Both the position numbers and the translations under genes were made by a program. This document shows, in pieces, positions 47,704 to 58,989 of a stretch of DNA of 64,000 bases. Each line of letters opens with the position of its first letter. The stretch's first letter is position 1. The notes beneath the pieces are model-generated. The model searched no databases and was not told where the DNA came from. It saw only the letters and a program-made list of their open reading frames with translations. The stretch covers positions 42,274 to 106,273 of the forward strand of contig FR883405.1 of the NCBI GenBank assembly GCA_000435835.1, given 5' to 3'. Source of the DNA: Clostridium sp. CAG:221 (GTDB taxonomy: Bacteria; Bacillota; Clostridia; Clostridiales; Clostridiaceae).

Positions 47704-48963
47704 TTATCCCTTACAAAGTTCTTCATATTTATTATTTACTTCATTATACCTTCTAATTATATCCCTATACTTAAAATTATTTTTTCTTTTTACTCTTTCA
47801 CATATATTAACAAGATGGTCATAATTTTCTACAACTACCCTTACAACATTTTTATCAATTTTATTTTCCTCTGCCATAGCTTGTAATATATCAAGAGTTC
47901 TATCTTTAGAGAACTTTTCTTTATAAGACCTCTTTTCCATTAATGCACTTAAAATGTCAGCTACCGCCAATATCTTAGCTTCCATAGGTATTTCTTCATC
48001 TTTAAGTCCATATGGATACCCAGTGCCATCTAACTTTTCATGATGCATTTCTGCTATTCTTCCTACTTCTTCTAAACCAAGTCCTTTTAAAATCATACCT
48101 GTTTGTATTACATGATCCTTCATTATTTCCATTTCTTCATAAGTTAATTTAGCTGGCTTTTCTAATATTTCAATTGGTGTTAATAATTTCCCTAAATCAT
48201 GGCAAAAAGCCGCAAAGAGAATAGTATTCATATCTTCTCTTACTATTCCTAAAAGCTTATATAAATTATATGTAATTACCTCTACTGTTATGGAATGTTC
48301 TAATGTACCTTTACTTCTAAAATTATTACATTGAACTACCATCTTAGTAAATTGTTCTAATTCTTCTTTGGATATTTCTATAGTGTCTAAATAATCATAA
48401 AGCTCATTCCAATATTCACCACTAATTATCTTCTTGTATAAAATATTATCTTTGTTTATTTTTAAAAAAATATTACTAACTTCTGTTATAAAATTTTCAT
48501 CAACATTACTTAATATATCTTCCATATCTAAGAGAAGCTTATTTATATATATATTATCGATATCATTTAATATATTAAACAACATGGCTATTTCTTTATA
48601 TCTACTATTAATTAAAGAGTATTTCTCATATGGCAAATGGTGATATAAACATATCTCAGCCATATCTGTAGAATAAACAGTATAATTTTCTAAAAAAATA
48701 TATCCGCATACTGAATGATTACTTAAATCAGCTTCTGGAAATTCATGTTTAAATCGTTCTTCTAATTTGCAAGCTCCAATATCATGTAAAATAGCTATCT
48801 GTACCATTTGGTTTATTTCATATTCACTATATTTACCTTGTTCTTCCAAATATTTTAATAATATATATGCAACTCTGTGACCGTGTAAAAATAATTCTTC
48901 ATCTATTCCCTTAAGAATATAACTAAATAATCTTAGTACATTTCCTAGAACATACTTTTTCAT
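47704..48963 (-). CDS. HD-GYP-domain protein with tandem HD domains
   Basis: 419 residues from ATG 48963 (AAGGTGG seven bases upstream); a longer frame to 49077 lacks a site. The N-terminal half has a degenerate HD domain (LHDIGACKLEERF). The C-terminal half is a complete HD-GYP domain: FCHDLGKLLTP, KPAKLTYEEMEIM, HHEKLDGTGYPYGL, IPMEAKILAVADILSAL. HD-GYP enzymes hydrolyse c-di-GMP. No membrane segment. It lies between ssrA and a decayed PTS gene. Confidence 0.85.
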   Translation of the reverse strand: MKKYVLGNVLRLFSYILKGIDEELFLHGHRVAYILLKYLEEQGKYSEYEINQMVQIAILHDIGACKLEERFKHEFPEADLSNHSVCGYIFLENYTVYSTDMAEICLYHHLPYEKYSLINSRYKEIAMLFNILNDIDNIYINKLLLDMEDILSNVDENFITEVSNIFLKINKDNILYKKIISGEYWNELYDYLDTIEISKEELEQFTKMVVQCNNFRSKGTLEHSITVEVITYNLYKLLGIVREDMNTILFAAFCHDLGKLLTPIEILEKPAKLTYEEMEIMKDHVIQTGMILKGLGLEEVGRIAEMHHEKLDGTGYPYGLKDEEIPMEAKILAVADILSALMEKRSYKEKFSKDRTLDILQAMAEENKIDKNVVRVVVENYDHLVNICERVKRKNNFKYRDIIRRYNEVNNKYEELCKG

Positions 48964-49099
48964 CTTCTGCCCACCTTTTTCCTCTTCAATACTCCCCAAA
49001 CACATATTATAAACTATTTCCTTATAATATAGTCTTTCGTCCATAAGAATTATTTTCTTTAATAAAATGTAAAACATTAGCTGATAATTTTTAATAAAA

Positions 49100-49143
49100 A
49101 AAGTGATAAAAGCTACCCAAACTTAATAACTTCTATCACCTTT
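49100..49143 (-). terminator. Terminator downstream of the PTS remnant
   Basis: On the minus strand AAAGGTGATAGAAG pairs imperfectly with CTTTTATCACTTT, followed by a T-rich run. Confidence 0.65.
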
Positions 49144-49185
49144 ATAATTTATAGTATATTCATTTTTATACTTTTTGACACTATT

Positions 49186-49392
49186 TTATGCTTCTTCTTT
49201 AATTCCCATAATAAAAGTAGCAATGAAAGAAACTGCTCCTGCAATAATTAATCCTATGCAGTAATTTAACATTGTATTACTAGTTGTAATAGCTATAGCT
49301 GGTAAAGCTGTAACACCAACTGCTGTCATTTGAACTTTAGTAGCTACTACATAAGCTCCAGCTGCTGCACCACCAATTGCAGCACCATCTAA
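49186..49392 (-). pseudogene. C-terminal remnant of a PTS sugar transporter EIIBC
   Basis: 69 codons (LDGAAIGGAAAGAYVVATKVQ..., NYCIGLIIAGAVSFIATFIM, ending GIKEEA) match the end of sucrose/beta-glucoside-type EIIBC permeases, including the last membrane helix. The frame is closed by a stop at 49393-49395 with no start, so at least 85% of the gene is gone. It sits downstream of a LacI regulator with operator-like sites between. The rest of the 49078-49591 gap is noncoding. Confidence 0.65.
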
Positions 49393-49439
49393 TTATCCTT
49401 GCTACATTTAAACTAGATTTTAATATTATGTATTTGCGT

Positions 49440-49486
49440 GAACGTTCCTACATCTCATAAAAATGTTTACCAGTATTAACTGGTAA
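49440..49486. promoter_or_regulatory. Operator-like sites between lacI gene and PTS remnant
   Basis: GAACGTTC (49440-49447) is a palindrome with the central CG typical of LacI-family operators. TTACCAGTATTAACTGGTAA (49467-49486) has 8-bp arms. A looser copy, GGTATCGTTCCC, is at 49540. They would precede the former PTS gene. Confidence 0.45.
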
Positions 49487-49591
49487 TATCTTACTACATA
49501 AAACCTTTTCATAAGTTTCAAAATAAATTTGCAAGATAAGGTATCGTTCCCACATTTTTAAATATAACATTCTCGTCTTAAGCTGATTTTA

Positions 49592-50590
49592 TTATACACT
49601 GTTTCTTTCTATAAGTCTATATGAAAGTTTTATGTCTTTTTTGATAGTTTTTGATGTTCTTATACCACTTTTTAACAATTCTATCATTATTTCTGCACTC
49701 TTTCTACCAGATGTCTTATAATGATAGTGGATTGTAGTTAACTTTGGAGATACAACTTGTGAAATCCTAGTATCACCAATACTCACCACTGCCACATCCT
49801 CTGGTACATTTAACCCATTATCTTTCAAACAATCTATGGTAGCTATAGCTAGATTATCAGTAACTGCAAAAATTGCTGTTGGTATATTTTTTTGCTTAAT
49901 AAGCTTCTTAGTTAATTCATAACCACTTTCATAAGAGAAATCTCCTAATTTTAAATTTTCCATGTCTACTTCTAAATCATTTTCCTTTAAAGCAGCTATA
50001 TAACCATTTTCTCTTTCAAGACCTACAGATCTATCTTCCTCATAAACTCCTATGAAACCAATATTCTTATGACCTTTTCCAATAAGATATTCTGTCATAT
50101 ATTTTGCAGCATTAAAATCATCATGATATACACAAGGATAATTATCCATATACTGTGCCACCACAACTATAGGCACATTTAATTTATTCATAATTTCCTT
50201 ATGCCTTGGCGTTATTTTAGTTCCCATAAATATTACGCCATCCACTTGATTGTTTTTAAAAATATTTAAATATTCAAATTCCTTTTCCACTGAAAGGTTA
50301 GTGTTAGCTATCAGTACATCATAATTATTTTCCGATAACACTTCTGTGATTCCTTGTACAACTCTTGGTGCTGTTTCTGTAGATATCTTTGGCACTATTA
50401 CTCCAATAAGGTTTGTCTTACCAGTCCTTAATGATTTAGCATAACTTTGTGGCATAAAACCAGTCTCATCAATTACCTTCTTTATTTTTTCCCTGGATTC
50501 TGCTCCAACATAGCCATTATTTAAGTATCTTGAAACTGTAGATTTTGATACGCCTGCTAATTTGGCTATATCAATTATATTTAATGTCAT
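49592..50590 (-). CDS. LacI-family transcriptional regulator (ScrR-like)
   Basis: 332 residues. N-terminal LacI helix-turn-helix (NIIDIAKLAGVSKSTVSRYLNN) and hinge helix (1-58), then a periplasmic-binding-protein-like sensor domain with IGVIVPKIST and VVSIGDTRISQVVSPKLTTI. GAGGGAT precedes the ATG. The PTS remnant downstream suggests it once controlled sugar uptake, most likely sucrose or a beta-glucoside. It is intact although its presumed target gene is lost. Confidence 0.9.
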   Translation of the reverse strand: MTLNIIDIAKLAGVSKSTVSRYLNNGYVGAESREKIKKVIDETGFMPQSYAKSLRTGKTNLIGVIVPKISTETAPRVVQGITEVLSENNYDVLIANTNLSVEKEFEYLNIFKNNQVDGVIFMGTKITPRHKEIMNKLNVPIVVVAQYMDNYPCVYHDDFNAAKYMTEYLIGKGHKNIGFIGVYEEDRSVGLERENGYIAALKENDLEVDMENLKLGDFSYESGYELTKKLIKQKNIPTAIFAVTDNLAIATIDCLKDNGLNVPEDVAVVSIGDTRISQVVSPKLTTIHYHYKTSGRKSAEIMIELLKSGIRTSKTIKKDIKLSYRLIERNSV

Positions 50591-50668
50591 TTCTTATCCC
50601 TCACTTTATATATCAGCAGGATATATTCTAGTCCTCTCTATCTCCTACACTTATCCATTATTACTATT

Positions 50669-50720
50669 ATAGTATATATTACTATAAATATATACTTATT
50701 TTTATAGTAATATATACTAT
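50669..50720. promoter_or_regulatory. Paired palindromes upstream of the lacI-type gene
   Basis: A perfect 20-bp inverted repeat (50669-50688 and 50701-50720). Each arm is itself a palindrome of the form ATAGTA-TATAT-TACTAT, so two operator-like sites lie 35 bp apart, upstream of the regulator gene. Confidence 0.45.
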
Positions 50721-50769
50721 ATGGTATTATACTCAAAATACTAAACATCCTATATAAAAAATATAAAAA

Positions 50770-51354
50770 CTAATCATCTACATTATTTGTATCACCTGTA
50801 CTATTCTCCCGATATAATGCAGTGGTTCCTATCAAATTAAAAATATATGCTATTTCTTCTAATACAGCTCCAATAAATATTTCTTTATTTGCACTTTTAG
50901 TAACTAAAAAATCTTCAGTATCTAAATTATGTGGTAATCTTTGATACTTTGTCCAATAAATCGGTGTTAATATAGTTTGTCCAAATAATTCTAATTGAGC
51001 TGCTAATACTGCTGTAGCATCAACATTAATTCCCATATCTTCAAATTCATCTGCAACTTCATTAATTAGCTCACTTTCTTCTTTATCACCATATTGGCCA
51101 GCTTGAAAAATTTCATTTCTCCTTTTAATTCTAAATTGTAATATATTTATCCCTTGAACTGAAGCTGTATATTCTAATAAATATCCTAATACTAAAATTA
51201 ATTGAGCTTTCCATTGGGTCTGCAATAATTCTATATCTTGCAAATCTTGTAATGTATAATTATTATATTTATTAATTGTTTCTTCAGAATAACCAGTTTC
51301 ATTTCTTCCAGCATTTTTGTCTTTTTTATATTTATTATGGGATATATGACACAC
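50770..51354 (-). CDS. Hypothetical protein
   Basis: Up to 194 residues, acidic and probably helical (LQTQWKAQLILVLGYLLEYTASVQ; EVADEFEDMGINVDATAVLAAQLELFGQ). One or two moderately hydrophobic stretches, but no clear membrane helix or motif; I do not recognise it. The start is uncertain: the GTG at 51354 lies against the GGGGG ribosome site, and no other good codon follows closely. It is transcribed after smpB but separated by a terminator. Confidence 0.6.
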   Translation of the reverse strand: MCHISHNKYKKDKNAGRNETGYSEETINKYNNYTLQDLQDIELLQTQWKAQLILVLGYLLEYTASVQGINILQFRIKRRNEIFQAGQYGDKEESELINEVADEFEDMGINVDATAVLAAQLELFGQTILTPIYWTKYQRLPHNLDTEDFLVTKSANKEIFIGAVLEEIAYIFNLIGTTALYRENSTGDTNNVDD

Positions 51355-51443
51355 CCCCTATTCTCGTAAAGTGAAATAAGTATCTTAGCTAGTCCTATAC
51401 TTTATAATATACCTAGCTTCATTTTTGGTGATTTTATGATAAA

Positions 51444-51485
51444 AAAAACAGATGTACCTAAAATTTTTCTAATACATCTGTTTTT
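51444..51485. terminator. Intrinsic terminator of smpB
   Basis: 13-bp stem (AAAAACAGATGTA and complement) with a 16-base loop just beyond the smpB stop; T-tract on the minus strand. Confidence 0.85.
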
Positions 51486-51489
51486 ATAA

Positions 51490-51957
51490 TTATCTATTTC
51501 TCTCTTTAAGTGCTCTTTCCATATCTCTCTTATGGGCTTTTTCTAACATAGAATCTCTCTTATCATAATTCTTTTTACCTCTACATAATCCTAAAGCCAC
51601 CTTAACTTTTCCCTCTTTTAAATATAGAGATAAAGGAATTAATGTATATCCTTCTCTTGCTATTAACCCATTAAATCTAGATATTTGCTCTTTATGCAAA
51701 AGTAACTTTCTTTCCCTTAATGGATCAACATTAAATATATTACCTTGTTCGTAAGGACTGATATGCATGTTGTAAATAAAAACTTCACCATTTCTTACAT
51801 CTGCATAACAATCTTTTAAATTACATTTACCAGCTCTAATAGATTTTACTTCAGTTCCAACTAGAGCTATCCCTGCTTCTATAGTCTCCTCTACAAAATA
51901 ATCATGACGAGCCTTTCTATTTTCAGCTAAGTTGTTTTTGTTTTTAACCCTTGCCAC
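51490..51957 (-). CDS. smpB: SsrA-binding protein SmpB
   Basis: 155 residues from GTG 51957 (GGTGG five bases upstream), giving [21 protein letters not shown], the usual SmpB start; a GTG three codons earlier is possible. Conserved [18 protein letters not shown], AHxSPYEQGN-like HISPYEQGN, and C-terminal [25 protein letters not shown] tail that enters the ribosome. It binds tmRNA (ssrA, 47232-47587) in trans-translation. It follows rnr after a 180-base gap. Confidence 0.96.
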   Translation of the reverse strand: MARVKNKNNLAENRKARHDYFVEETIEAGIALVGTEVKSIRAGKCNLKDCYADVRNGEVFIYNMHISPYEQGNIFNVDPLRERKLLLHKEQISRFNGLIAREGYTLIPLSLYLKEGKVKVALGLCRGKKNYDKRDSMLEKAHKRDMERALKERNR

Positions 51958-52012
51958 TTTTTCCACCCACTTTATTTATTACGTACTTTTTTCTTTTATT
52001 ATAACAACTACC

Positions 52013-52050
52013 TAAAATTTACTCAATAAATTAATATTGAGTAAATTTTA
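52013..52050. terminator. Hairpin between rnr and smpB
   Basis: 16-bp perfect stem (TAAAATTTACTCAATA and complement) with a six-base loop; short T-tail, so it may terminate only partly. Confidence 0.6.
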
Positions 52051-52136
52051 ATTATGAATTATATTAATGCAGTGCTCATTAGCTGTAGCGTTTAATTAGC
52101 ATAGCGTTTAACTGTAAATAATTTCTACGCAATTAT

Positions 52137-54395
52137 TTACATGTCTTCATCTTCAGCTTTGCTCTCTGCCACATCTTTCTCTTCTTGGTTTCCTTCTTTT
52201 GTTCCAAATTCTTTTTTGATTTCAGCAATTATTGAAGCTGTTCTTTCACTTGGAACTATTTCTTCTTTTTCTCCTTCATTCTTCACTATATCAAAGAATA
52301 TTTCTCTATTATCAATATCTACTCTGCTACATCTTACTTTTACTGTATCACCTAATCTATAGATATTCTTTGTTCTTTCACCAATAAGCATTAAATGAGC
52401 TTCATCATATACATAGTAATCATCATCTAAATCTGTTATATGAACTAATCCTTCTATAGTGTTTGATAACTCAACAAAAATACCAAATGAAGTTACTGAT
52501 GAAATTATTCCATCATACTCTTCACCTATTCTATCCATCATATATTCAGCTTTCTTTAAATCATCAACTTCTCTTTCAGCATCTTCTGCTAGTCTTTCCA
52601 TTTCAGATGATTGTTTTGCTGCTTCGTCTACAATAACTGCAAGTCTTTCTCTTCTCTTATCATTTATCTTACCATTTAGGTTTTCCTTAATTATTCTATG
52701 AATTTGTAAATCAGGATATCTTCTTATAGGAGAAGTGAAATGACAATAATATTGTGCTGCTAAACCAAAGTGTCCTGCACATTCTGGTGAATATCTAGCC
52801 TGCATCATACTTCTAAGTAAAAGTGTACTTACTACTGTTTCTTCTGGCTTACCTTGAACCTTTTCTAAGATTTCTTGCAGAGCTCTTGGATGAATCTCTT
52901 GTGAAGACTTAATTGTATATCCTAAGTTATGAATAAAATCTTTAAATCTTTGAAGCTTTTCATCATCTGGTTCTTCATGGACTCTATAAACAAACGGAAG
53001 GTTCTGCCAATACATATTTTCAGCAATAGTTTCATTACATACAAGCATAAATTCTTCTATTATTCTATTTGCTATTGCTCTCTCATATGGCTTGATATCA
53101 ATTGGACGTCCAAGCTCATTAAGTATTATTTTTGATTCTTCAAATTCAAAGTCTATTGCCCCTCTTTTTCTTCTCTTTTCTCTTAAGATTAAGCATAGTT
53201 CTTCCATAGTCTTAAAGTCTTCTATTAAATAATCATATCTCTTTAATAACTCTTCATCAGCTTTGCCTTCAAGTATTTTAGTTACATCAGTATAAGTCAT
53301 TCTTTCATTTGTTTTAATTACTGTTTCATCAATTTCATGAGCTAGAACTTTACCTTTTTTATCTATTTCCATGAAGCAACTTAATGTAAGTCTATCAACA
53401 TTTGGATTTAATGAACATATACCATTTGATAGCTTTTTAGGAAGCATTGGAATAACTCTATCTATTAAATATACAGAAGTTGCTCTTTTTAAGGCTTCTT
53501 TATCTAGTGGATTTTTTTCTCTAACATAATGTGAAACGTCAGCAATATGCACACCTAATCTATAATTACCATTATCTAATCTTTCAATAGATACAGCATC
53601 ATCTAAATCCTTAGCATCTTCTCCGTCAATTGTAACCATTCTTAAATCTCTTATATCTTTTCTTCTAGCAATTTCAGCAGGATCTATTTCTTCTGATATT
53701 CCTTCAGCATATTTTAAAACTTTTTCTGGGAACTCCTCTGGAAGTCCGTGTTTTTTGATTATTGTTAAAATATCAAGACCCTTTTCGCCTTTCTTTCCTA
53801 ATACTTCAGTTATAATTCCCTCTGGACTTCTTCTTTTATCTGCCCATTTAACAACTTTGACTATTACCACATCCCCATGCTTTGCTCCATTACTATCTTT
53901 CTTAGAAATGAAAATGTCTTGTGTAAGTCTTGTATCTTCTGGCACTACAAACCCAAAGTTTCTACTTTCTTCATAAACACCAATAACTTTTGTATTAGCT
54001 CTTTCTAGAATCTCAGCAACTTCTCCTTCTCTCTTCTTACCATTTAAATCGTCTCTTGTAATTTGAACTAATATCCTATCTCCATTCATGGCCCCATTCA
54101 TACATGAGCTAGGTATAAATACATCATTTTCATCTTCATTTTCAGGTATTAAAAAACCAAAGCCCTTTTTGTGTACCTGTAATTTTCCTGTTATTAATCC
54201 CATTCTCTCTGGAACTGCAAACTTATCCTTCTTAGTTCTTACAATAAGCCCTTCCTTTTCCATAATCTTCAACGTCCATTTAAAGTCCGTATACTCATTT
54301 TGACTTATATCAAAAACATCAACAAGCTCTTGAATATCCATCGGTCTATATGCTTCTTCTCTCATGAAGCTTAACAATGTTTCTTTTATTCCCAT
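52137..54395 (-). CDS. rnr: Ribonuclease R
   Basis: 752 residues: N-terminal helix-turn-helix (1-60), two cold-shock domains, the RNB catalytic domain (about 245-575) with the Asp cluster in TIDGEDAKDLDDAVS, an S1 domain (about 620-705; GIISSVTSFGIFVEL) and an acidic tail. A processive 3'-5' exonuclease that degrades structured RNA and faulty mRNAs with the trans-translation system. GGAGG gives the start. It lies in the conserved order secG-rnr-smpB. Confidence 0.96.
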   Translation of the reverse strand: MGIKETLLSFMREEAYRPMDIQELVDVFDISQNEYTDFKWTLKIMEKEGLIVRTKKDKFAVPERMGLITGKLQVHKKGFGFLIPENEDENDVFIPSSCMNGAMNGDRILVQITRDDLNGKKREGEVAEILERANTKVIGVYEESRNFGFVVPEDTRLTQDIFISKKDSNGAKHGDVVIVKVVKWADKRRSPEGIITEVLGKKGEKGLDILTIIKKHGLPEEFPEKVLKYAEGISEEIDPAEIARRKDIRDLRMVTIDGEDAKDLDDAVSIERLDNGNYRLGVHIADVSHYVREKNPLDKEALKRATSVYLIDRVIPMLPKKLSNGICSLNPNVDRLTLSCFMEIDKKGKVLAHEIDETVIKTNERMTYTDVTKILEGKADEELLKRYDYLIEDFKTMEELCLILREKRRKRGAIDFEFEESKIILNELGRPIDIKPYERAIANRIIEEFMLVCNETIAENMYWQNLPFVYRVHEEPDDEKLQRFKDFIHNLGYTIKSSQEIHPRALQEILEKVQGKPEETVVSTLLLRSMMQARYSPECAGHFGLAAQYYCHFTSPIRRYPDLQIHRIIKENLNGKINDKRRERLAVIVDEAAKQSSEMERLAEDAEREVDDLKKAEYMMDRIGEEYDGIISSVTSFGIFVELSNTIEGLVHITDLDDDYYVYDEAHLMLIGERTKNIYRLGDTVKVRCSRVDIDNREIFFDIVKNEGEKEEIVPSERTASIIAEIKKEFGTKEGNQEEKDVAESKAEDEDM

Positions 54396-54485
54396 ATAAA
54401 TTTATTCCTCCATTTTTATATCTATATTTTATTCATATAAATTTATATTCTAAGATATTTATTCTATTTTATTATTAACAATAAA

Positions 54486-54514
54486 ATAGACCACTATACT
54501 TTATAGCGGTCTAT
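54486..54514 (-). terminator. Intrinsic terminator of secG
   Basis: ATAGACC/GGTCTAT and CTATA/TATAG helices separated by one mismatch, with a T-rich run on the minus strand. Confidence 0.7.
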
Positions 54515-54524
54515 GTATAATCTA

Positions 54525-54758
54525 TTAAACTATGTTTAAAACTACTGTATTAATAGCAAATAATAACATTGATATCATTGTAATCTTTGCTAATAATGCA
54601 TCTTTTGTTCTTCCCTTATTTTTAGAAAAGAAAGTTTCATTCTTACTTCCTTGAACAAGTCCGCTTAAAGCATCTGCTTTACTTTTTTGCATTAATACTG
54701 ACACTATAACTATTAATCCTAACACAATTTCAATTCCAAATAAAACTTTAGTTAACAT
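54525..54758 (-). CDS. secG: Preprotein translocase subunit SecG
   Basis: 77 residues with two membrane helices and the conserved loop VLMQKSKADALSG. It is the accessory channel subunit of SecYEG. GGGAGGTG precedes the ATG. Position between eno and rnr matches other Firmicutes. Confidence 0.95.
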   Translation of the reverse strand: MLTKVLFGIEIVLGLIVIVSVLMQKSKADALSGLVQGSKNETFFSKNKGRTKDALLAKITMISMLLFAINTVVLNIV

Positions 54759-54827
54759 GGTGCACCTCCCATATGTACGCTCTTAATCATATAATTTTAT
54801 CATAACATAATAAAATTTAAATTACAA

Positions 54828-54889
54828 GAAGTTACATAATATGTAACTTCATTTTATAACAAAAGTGTTTCCTAATTACTAGGAAACAC
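54828..54889 (-). terminator. Terminator region of eno (two hairpins)
   Basis: First hairpin on the minus strand: GTGTTTCCT/AGGAAACAC (54865-54889) followed by TTTT. A second 11-bp inverted repeat, GAAGTTACATA with its complement (54828-54850), lies just beyond. Confidence 0.7.
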
Positions 54890-54901
54890 CCTTAATATAT
54901 A

Positions 54902-56242
<1,341 letters not shown>

Positions 56243-56292
56243 TCATTATTTTTCGCATCTATATAAAATAATATTCATAAAATTTTAGTTAT

Positions 56293-56331
56293 AAAAAATG
56301 GACCGTTTATCTATAAAACAGTCCATTTTTT
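56293..56331 (-). terminator. Intrinsic terminator of the kinase-like gene
   Basis: 11-bp stem (AAAAAATGGAC and complement) containing the last bases of the gene, T-tract on the minus strand. Confidence 0.75.
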
Positions 56332-56914
56332 ACTCTTCTTCATTACAATATTCTTCAAATTTTATTTCCCAGTATTTTGCACTTTTATAATCAATTTCTC
56401 TCATATAATTTAAGAATATATCTAAGGAATCTATCCCTTTTAACCCCTTCATTAAGTGCCTTGGAAATGAAACTTTTCTTGTATAGCATTGCTTAGGATC
56501 TATTACCTTGATATTTTCTTCTTCGTCAACATATATATCCCTACATCTTGCATCTAGCTTAGAAAACTTTAATCTTTTCATTTCATTAAAAAGTTTATAT
56601 AAATTCATCACAAGTTTTTTAGACATTCCATTTTCCTTAATATAGTGATCAAGCCTCTTTCCTGGAACCATTTCCCTAAGTATATAATTTTCATCATACT
56701 TAAAGATTTTCGGAAAAAATTTAGATTTTCTCACTTTATATAATATTTTTGCCTCTTCCCTGCATATGTCTTTATCAATAAATATCTTAACAGCCTTATT
56801 ATCAGGGAGCTCATAAACTATTCCATTATGCCCCTCCCCTAAAAGCTTCGCTTCTCTAAAAAGCTTTTCTACTTCCTTATTAAAGTTTGCCGAATATGCA
56901 TATGTCCTAGCCAT
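56330..56914 (-). CDS. Small protein-kinase-like protein
   Basis: 194 residues with a reduced kinase fold: Gly-rich loop GEGHNG (26-31), Lys43 in AVKIF, Glu in CREEAKIL (53/54), a catalytic-loop-like LDARCRD (D121, D126) and IDP (D139) in place of DFG. It lacks most of the C-terminal lobe of eukaryotic-type kinases and resembles RIO/lipopolysaccharide-kinase-like small proteins. Whether it phosphorylates a protein is not known. AGGTAGG gives the start. It lies between the chemotaxis receptor and eno genes. Confidence 0.7.
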   Translation of the reverse strand: MARTYAYSANFNKEVEKLFREAKLLGEGHNGIVYELPDNKAVKIFIDKDICREEAKILYKVRKSKFFPKIFKYDENYILREMVPGKRLDHYIKENGMSKKLVMNLYKLFNEMKRLKFSKLDARCRDIYVDEEENIKVIDPKQCYTRKVSFPRHLMKGLKGIDSLDIFLNYMREIDYKSAKYWEIKFEEYCNEEE

Positions 56915-56949
56915 TATACCTACCTAAAATAAATGCTTACTTAATTATA

Positions 56950-58989
56950 CTATTCTTCTTCAGTGTTTATACTTACTATTTCTTCTCTAATTTTATACTT
57001 AGCTACCTTCTCATCAATTCTCTTGCTTATTTCATTTATTTCATAAACTACTTTTGTTACTTCTTCAATAGATTCTGTTTGAGTTTGTATTGTAGCATTA
57101 ATCTCTTCTATATGTGCTGACTGTTCTTCTGTTATTTGGGTAACGCTATCAACCTTAATCATAACTTCTTTTTGATTTTCATTTACTTTATTAATTTCAT
57201 TACCTACGTTATATATTTCTGTTATTAACTTTTCAGAAGCTTCTACAATCTCCTCATACTCTTCCATAGTCTTATTTATTTGCTCATCTGACTTTTTAGC
57301 AATTGATAAAGTTTCTGTTACTTCACCTTTAACATTTGCTACTGATGATACTATTTCTTTTATTATTTCTTGTATTTCATTTACTGATTCTGATGATTGA
57401 TTAGCAAGTTCTCTTACTTCATCAGCTACAACAGAGAATCCTTTTCCTTGCTCCCCAGCTCTTGCTGCTTCAATTGCTGCATTTAATGCTAAAAGATTAG
57501 TTTGCTCAGCAATTCCTCTTATAGTATTAGTAATAATGTTTATTGAATTAAACTTATCTGATAAGCTGATAATTTCTTCATTTAAATTTTCTGCACTATT
57601 TAAATTAGCTAGTATATTTTCTTTAATATTATTAATAAGCTCAATAGATTCTGAATTTTTAGTCTTAACTATATCACTCATATTTAATAATTCTTTTGAC
57701 ATACCTTCAATATTAACAATTCCATCTGCTAAATTATTTAACTCATCAACCATGTTAATCATATCTTGTGCCTGTTCATTAATTCCCATTGTGACACTTT
57801 CAACACCATTATTTATTTCTTTTGCTGAATCTGAAATCTTATCCATTTGATTTTTACATTCAGTATTTTTTATATTAGTATCTCTTACTATATCTTTAAG
57901 ATCACTAATAAATATACTTTGCTTTTCATTAATTGAATTAACGCTAGCTATTAATTCACCAATTTCACTTCTAGAATTGCTTTCAATAAAACCACTAAAA
58001 TCACCTTCTGCTAATAGAACAGCTTCTTCTTGCACTCTCTTTATTGGCTTAACTAATAATGCTAGTGCAGAATATCCTATCACCCAAGTTGTTATTACAG
58101 CTACGACAAAAATTACTATAGATATTACTAATAATATGCCTACACTATATAAATATTGGTTTTTTGGAATAGCCATAACACACTTCCAATTTACTCCATC
58201 TATAGTGGTATATGCAAAATATTTTGTCACTTTATCATAATCTACTGCTTTTATTACGCCTGTGTTGCTATTTTGTATAGCTTCATTTAATCTACTTAAA
58301 CTTCCATTGTTTATTGAAGCTAGGTCTTTTTTACTATTAACAAATTCTTCATTAATATGAATAAGTATCTCTCCATTTTCATCAACTATAAATGAGTATT
58401 CGTCTTTCTCTCTTTTAACTTCATTTACCACTTGTAAAAGACTATCTATAGATATATCCGTAGCTAGAACACCTACTATCTCTTCATTTCCTAAAGGAAC
58501 TGAAATTGTTATTACAGTACTTCCTGTTGCTGAATCAATGTAAGGCTTGCTTATTGCTACCTTTTTTGTTTCATAAGCACTTTTATACCATTCCATTGAT
58601 AAAGCATTGTAATCAGCACTTGGTGTCCATTGATCAGTACCAATGTAAGTACCATCATTTAATGCTACATAGTATACTAAAACATTTTCATTATCGTTTC
58701 CAACTTCTTCTAAACATTTTTTAATATAATCACTTTTAAAATTATTAGCCAAAGATAAAATTCTTGATAATTCCTCTAGGGACGTCACTTCTTTATTTAT
58801 CCAATCATTAATTCTGTCACCATACTTTTCAACTACTAGTATTGCTTTTTCATCTAATTCTTTTATTACCTTACTTTTTACTACAAAATAATTAATTACT
58901 GTGGACACTAATAATATTATACTAACTAATACTACTACCGTTGAGGTAATAATAGTTCGTAAGCCTATCTTCTTCTTCTTCTTTTTCAT
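56950..58989 (-). CDS. Methyl-accepting chemotaxis protein with Cache sensor
   Basis: 679 residues from ATG 58989 (AGGAG eight bases upstream); a start six codons earlier lacks a site. Lys-rich N-terminus, membrane helix about 13-36, extracytoplasmic dCache domain to about 285, second helix about 287-312, HAMP, then the signalling hairpin with the conserved tip [20 protein letters not shown]. It passes ligand signals to CheA/CheW. No other chemotaxis gene is in the window. Confidence 0.93.
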   Translation of the reverse strand: MKKKKKKIGLRTIITSTVVVLVSIILLVSTVINYFVVKSKVIKELDEKAILVVEKYGDRINDWINKEVTSLEELSRILSLANNFKSDYIKKCLEEVGNDNENVLVYYVALNDGTYIGTDQWTPSADYNALSMEWYKSAYETKKVAISKPYIDSATGSTVITISVPLGNEEIVGVLATDISIDSLLQVVNEVKREKDEYSFIVDENGEILIHINEEFVNSKKDLASINNGSLSRLNEAIQNSNTGVIKAVDYDKVTKYFAYTTIDGVNWKCVMAIPKNQYLYSVGILLVISIVIFVVAVITTWVIGYSALALLVKPIKRVQEEAVLLAEGDFSGFIESNSRSEIGELIASVNSINEKQSIFISDLKDIVRDTNIKNTECKNQMDKISDSAKEINNGVESVTMGINEQAQDMINMVDELNNLADGIVNIEGMSKELLNMSDIVKTKNSESIELINNIKENILANLNSAENLNEEIISLSDKFNSINIITNTIRGIAEQTNLLALNAAIEAARAGEQGKGFSVVADEVRELANQSSESVNEIQEIIKEIVSSVANVKGEVTETLSIAKKSDEQINKTMEEYEEIVEASEKLITEIYNVGNEINKVNENQKEVMIKVDSVTQITEEQSAHIEEINATIQTQTESIEEVTKVVYEINEISKRIDEKVAKYKIREEIVSINTEEE

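Noticed and set aside
47587..47704. Separate small RNA between ssrA and the HD-GYP gene
   Set aside because: The interval is explained by the ssrA promoter and leader hairpin.
49186..49392. The short Ala/Gly-rich frame as a small functional membrane protein
   Set aside because: No start codon or ribosome site, and the sequence matches only the end of PTS EIIBC proteins.
57536..57850. 104-codon plus-strand frame
   Set aside because: Antisense to the signalling domain of the chemotaxis receptor.
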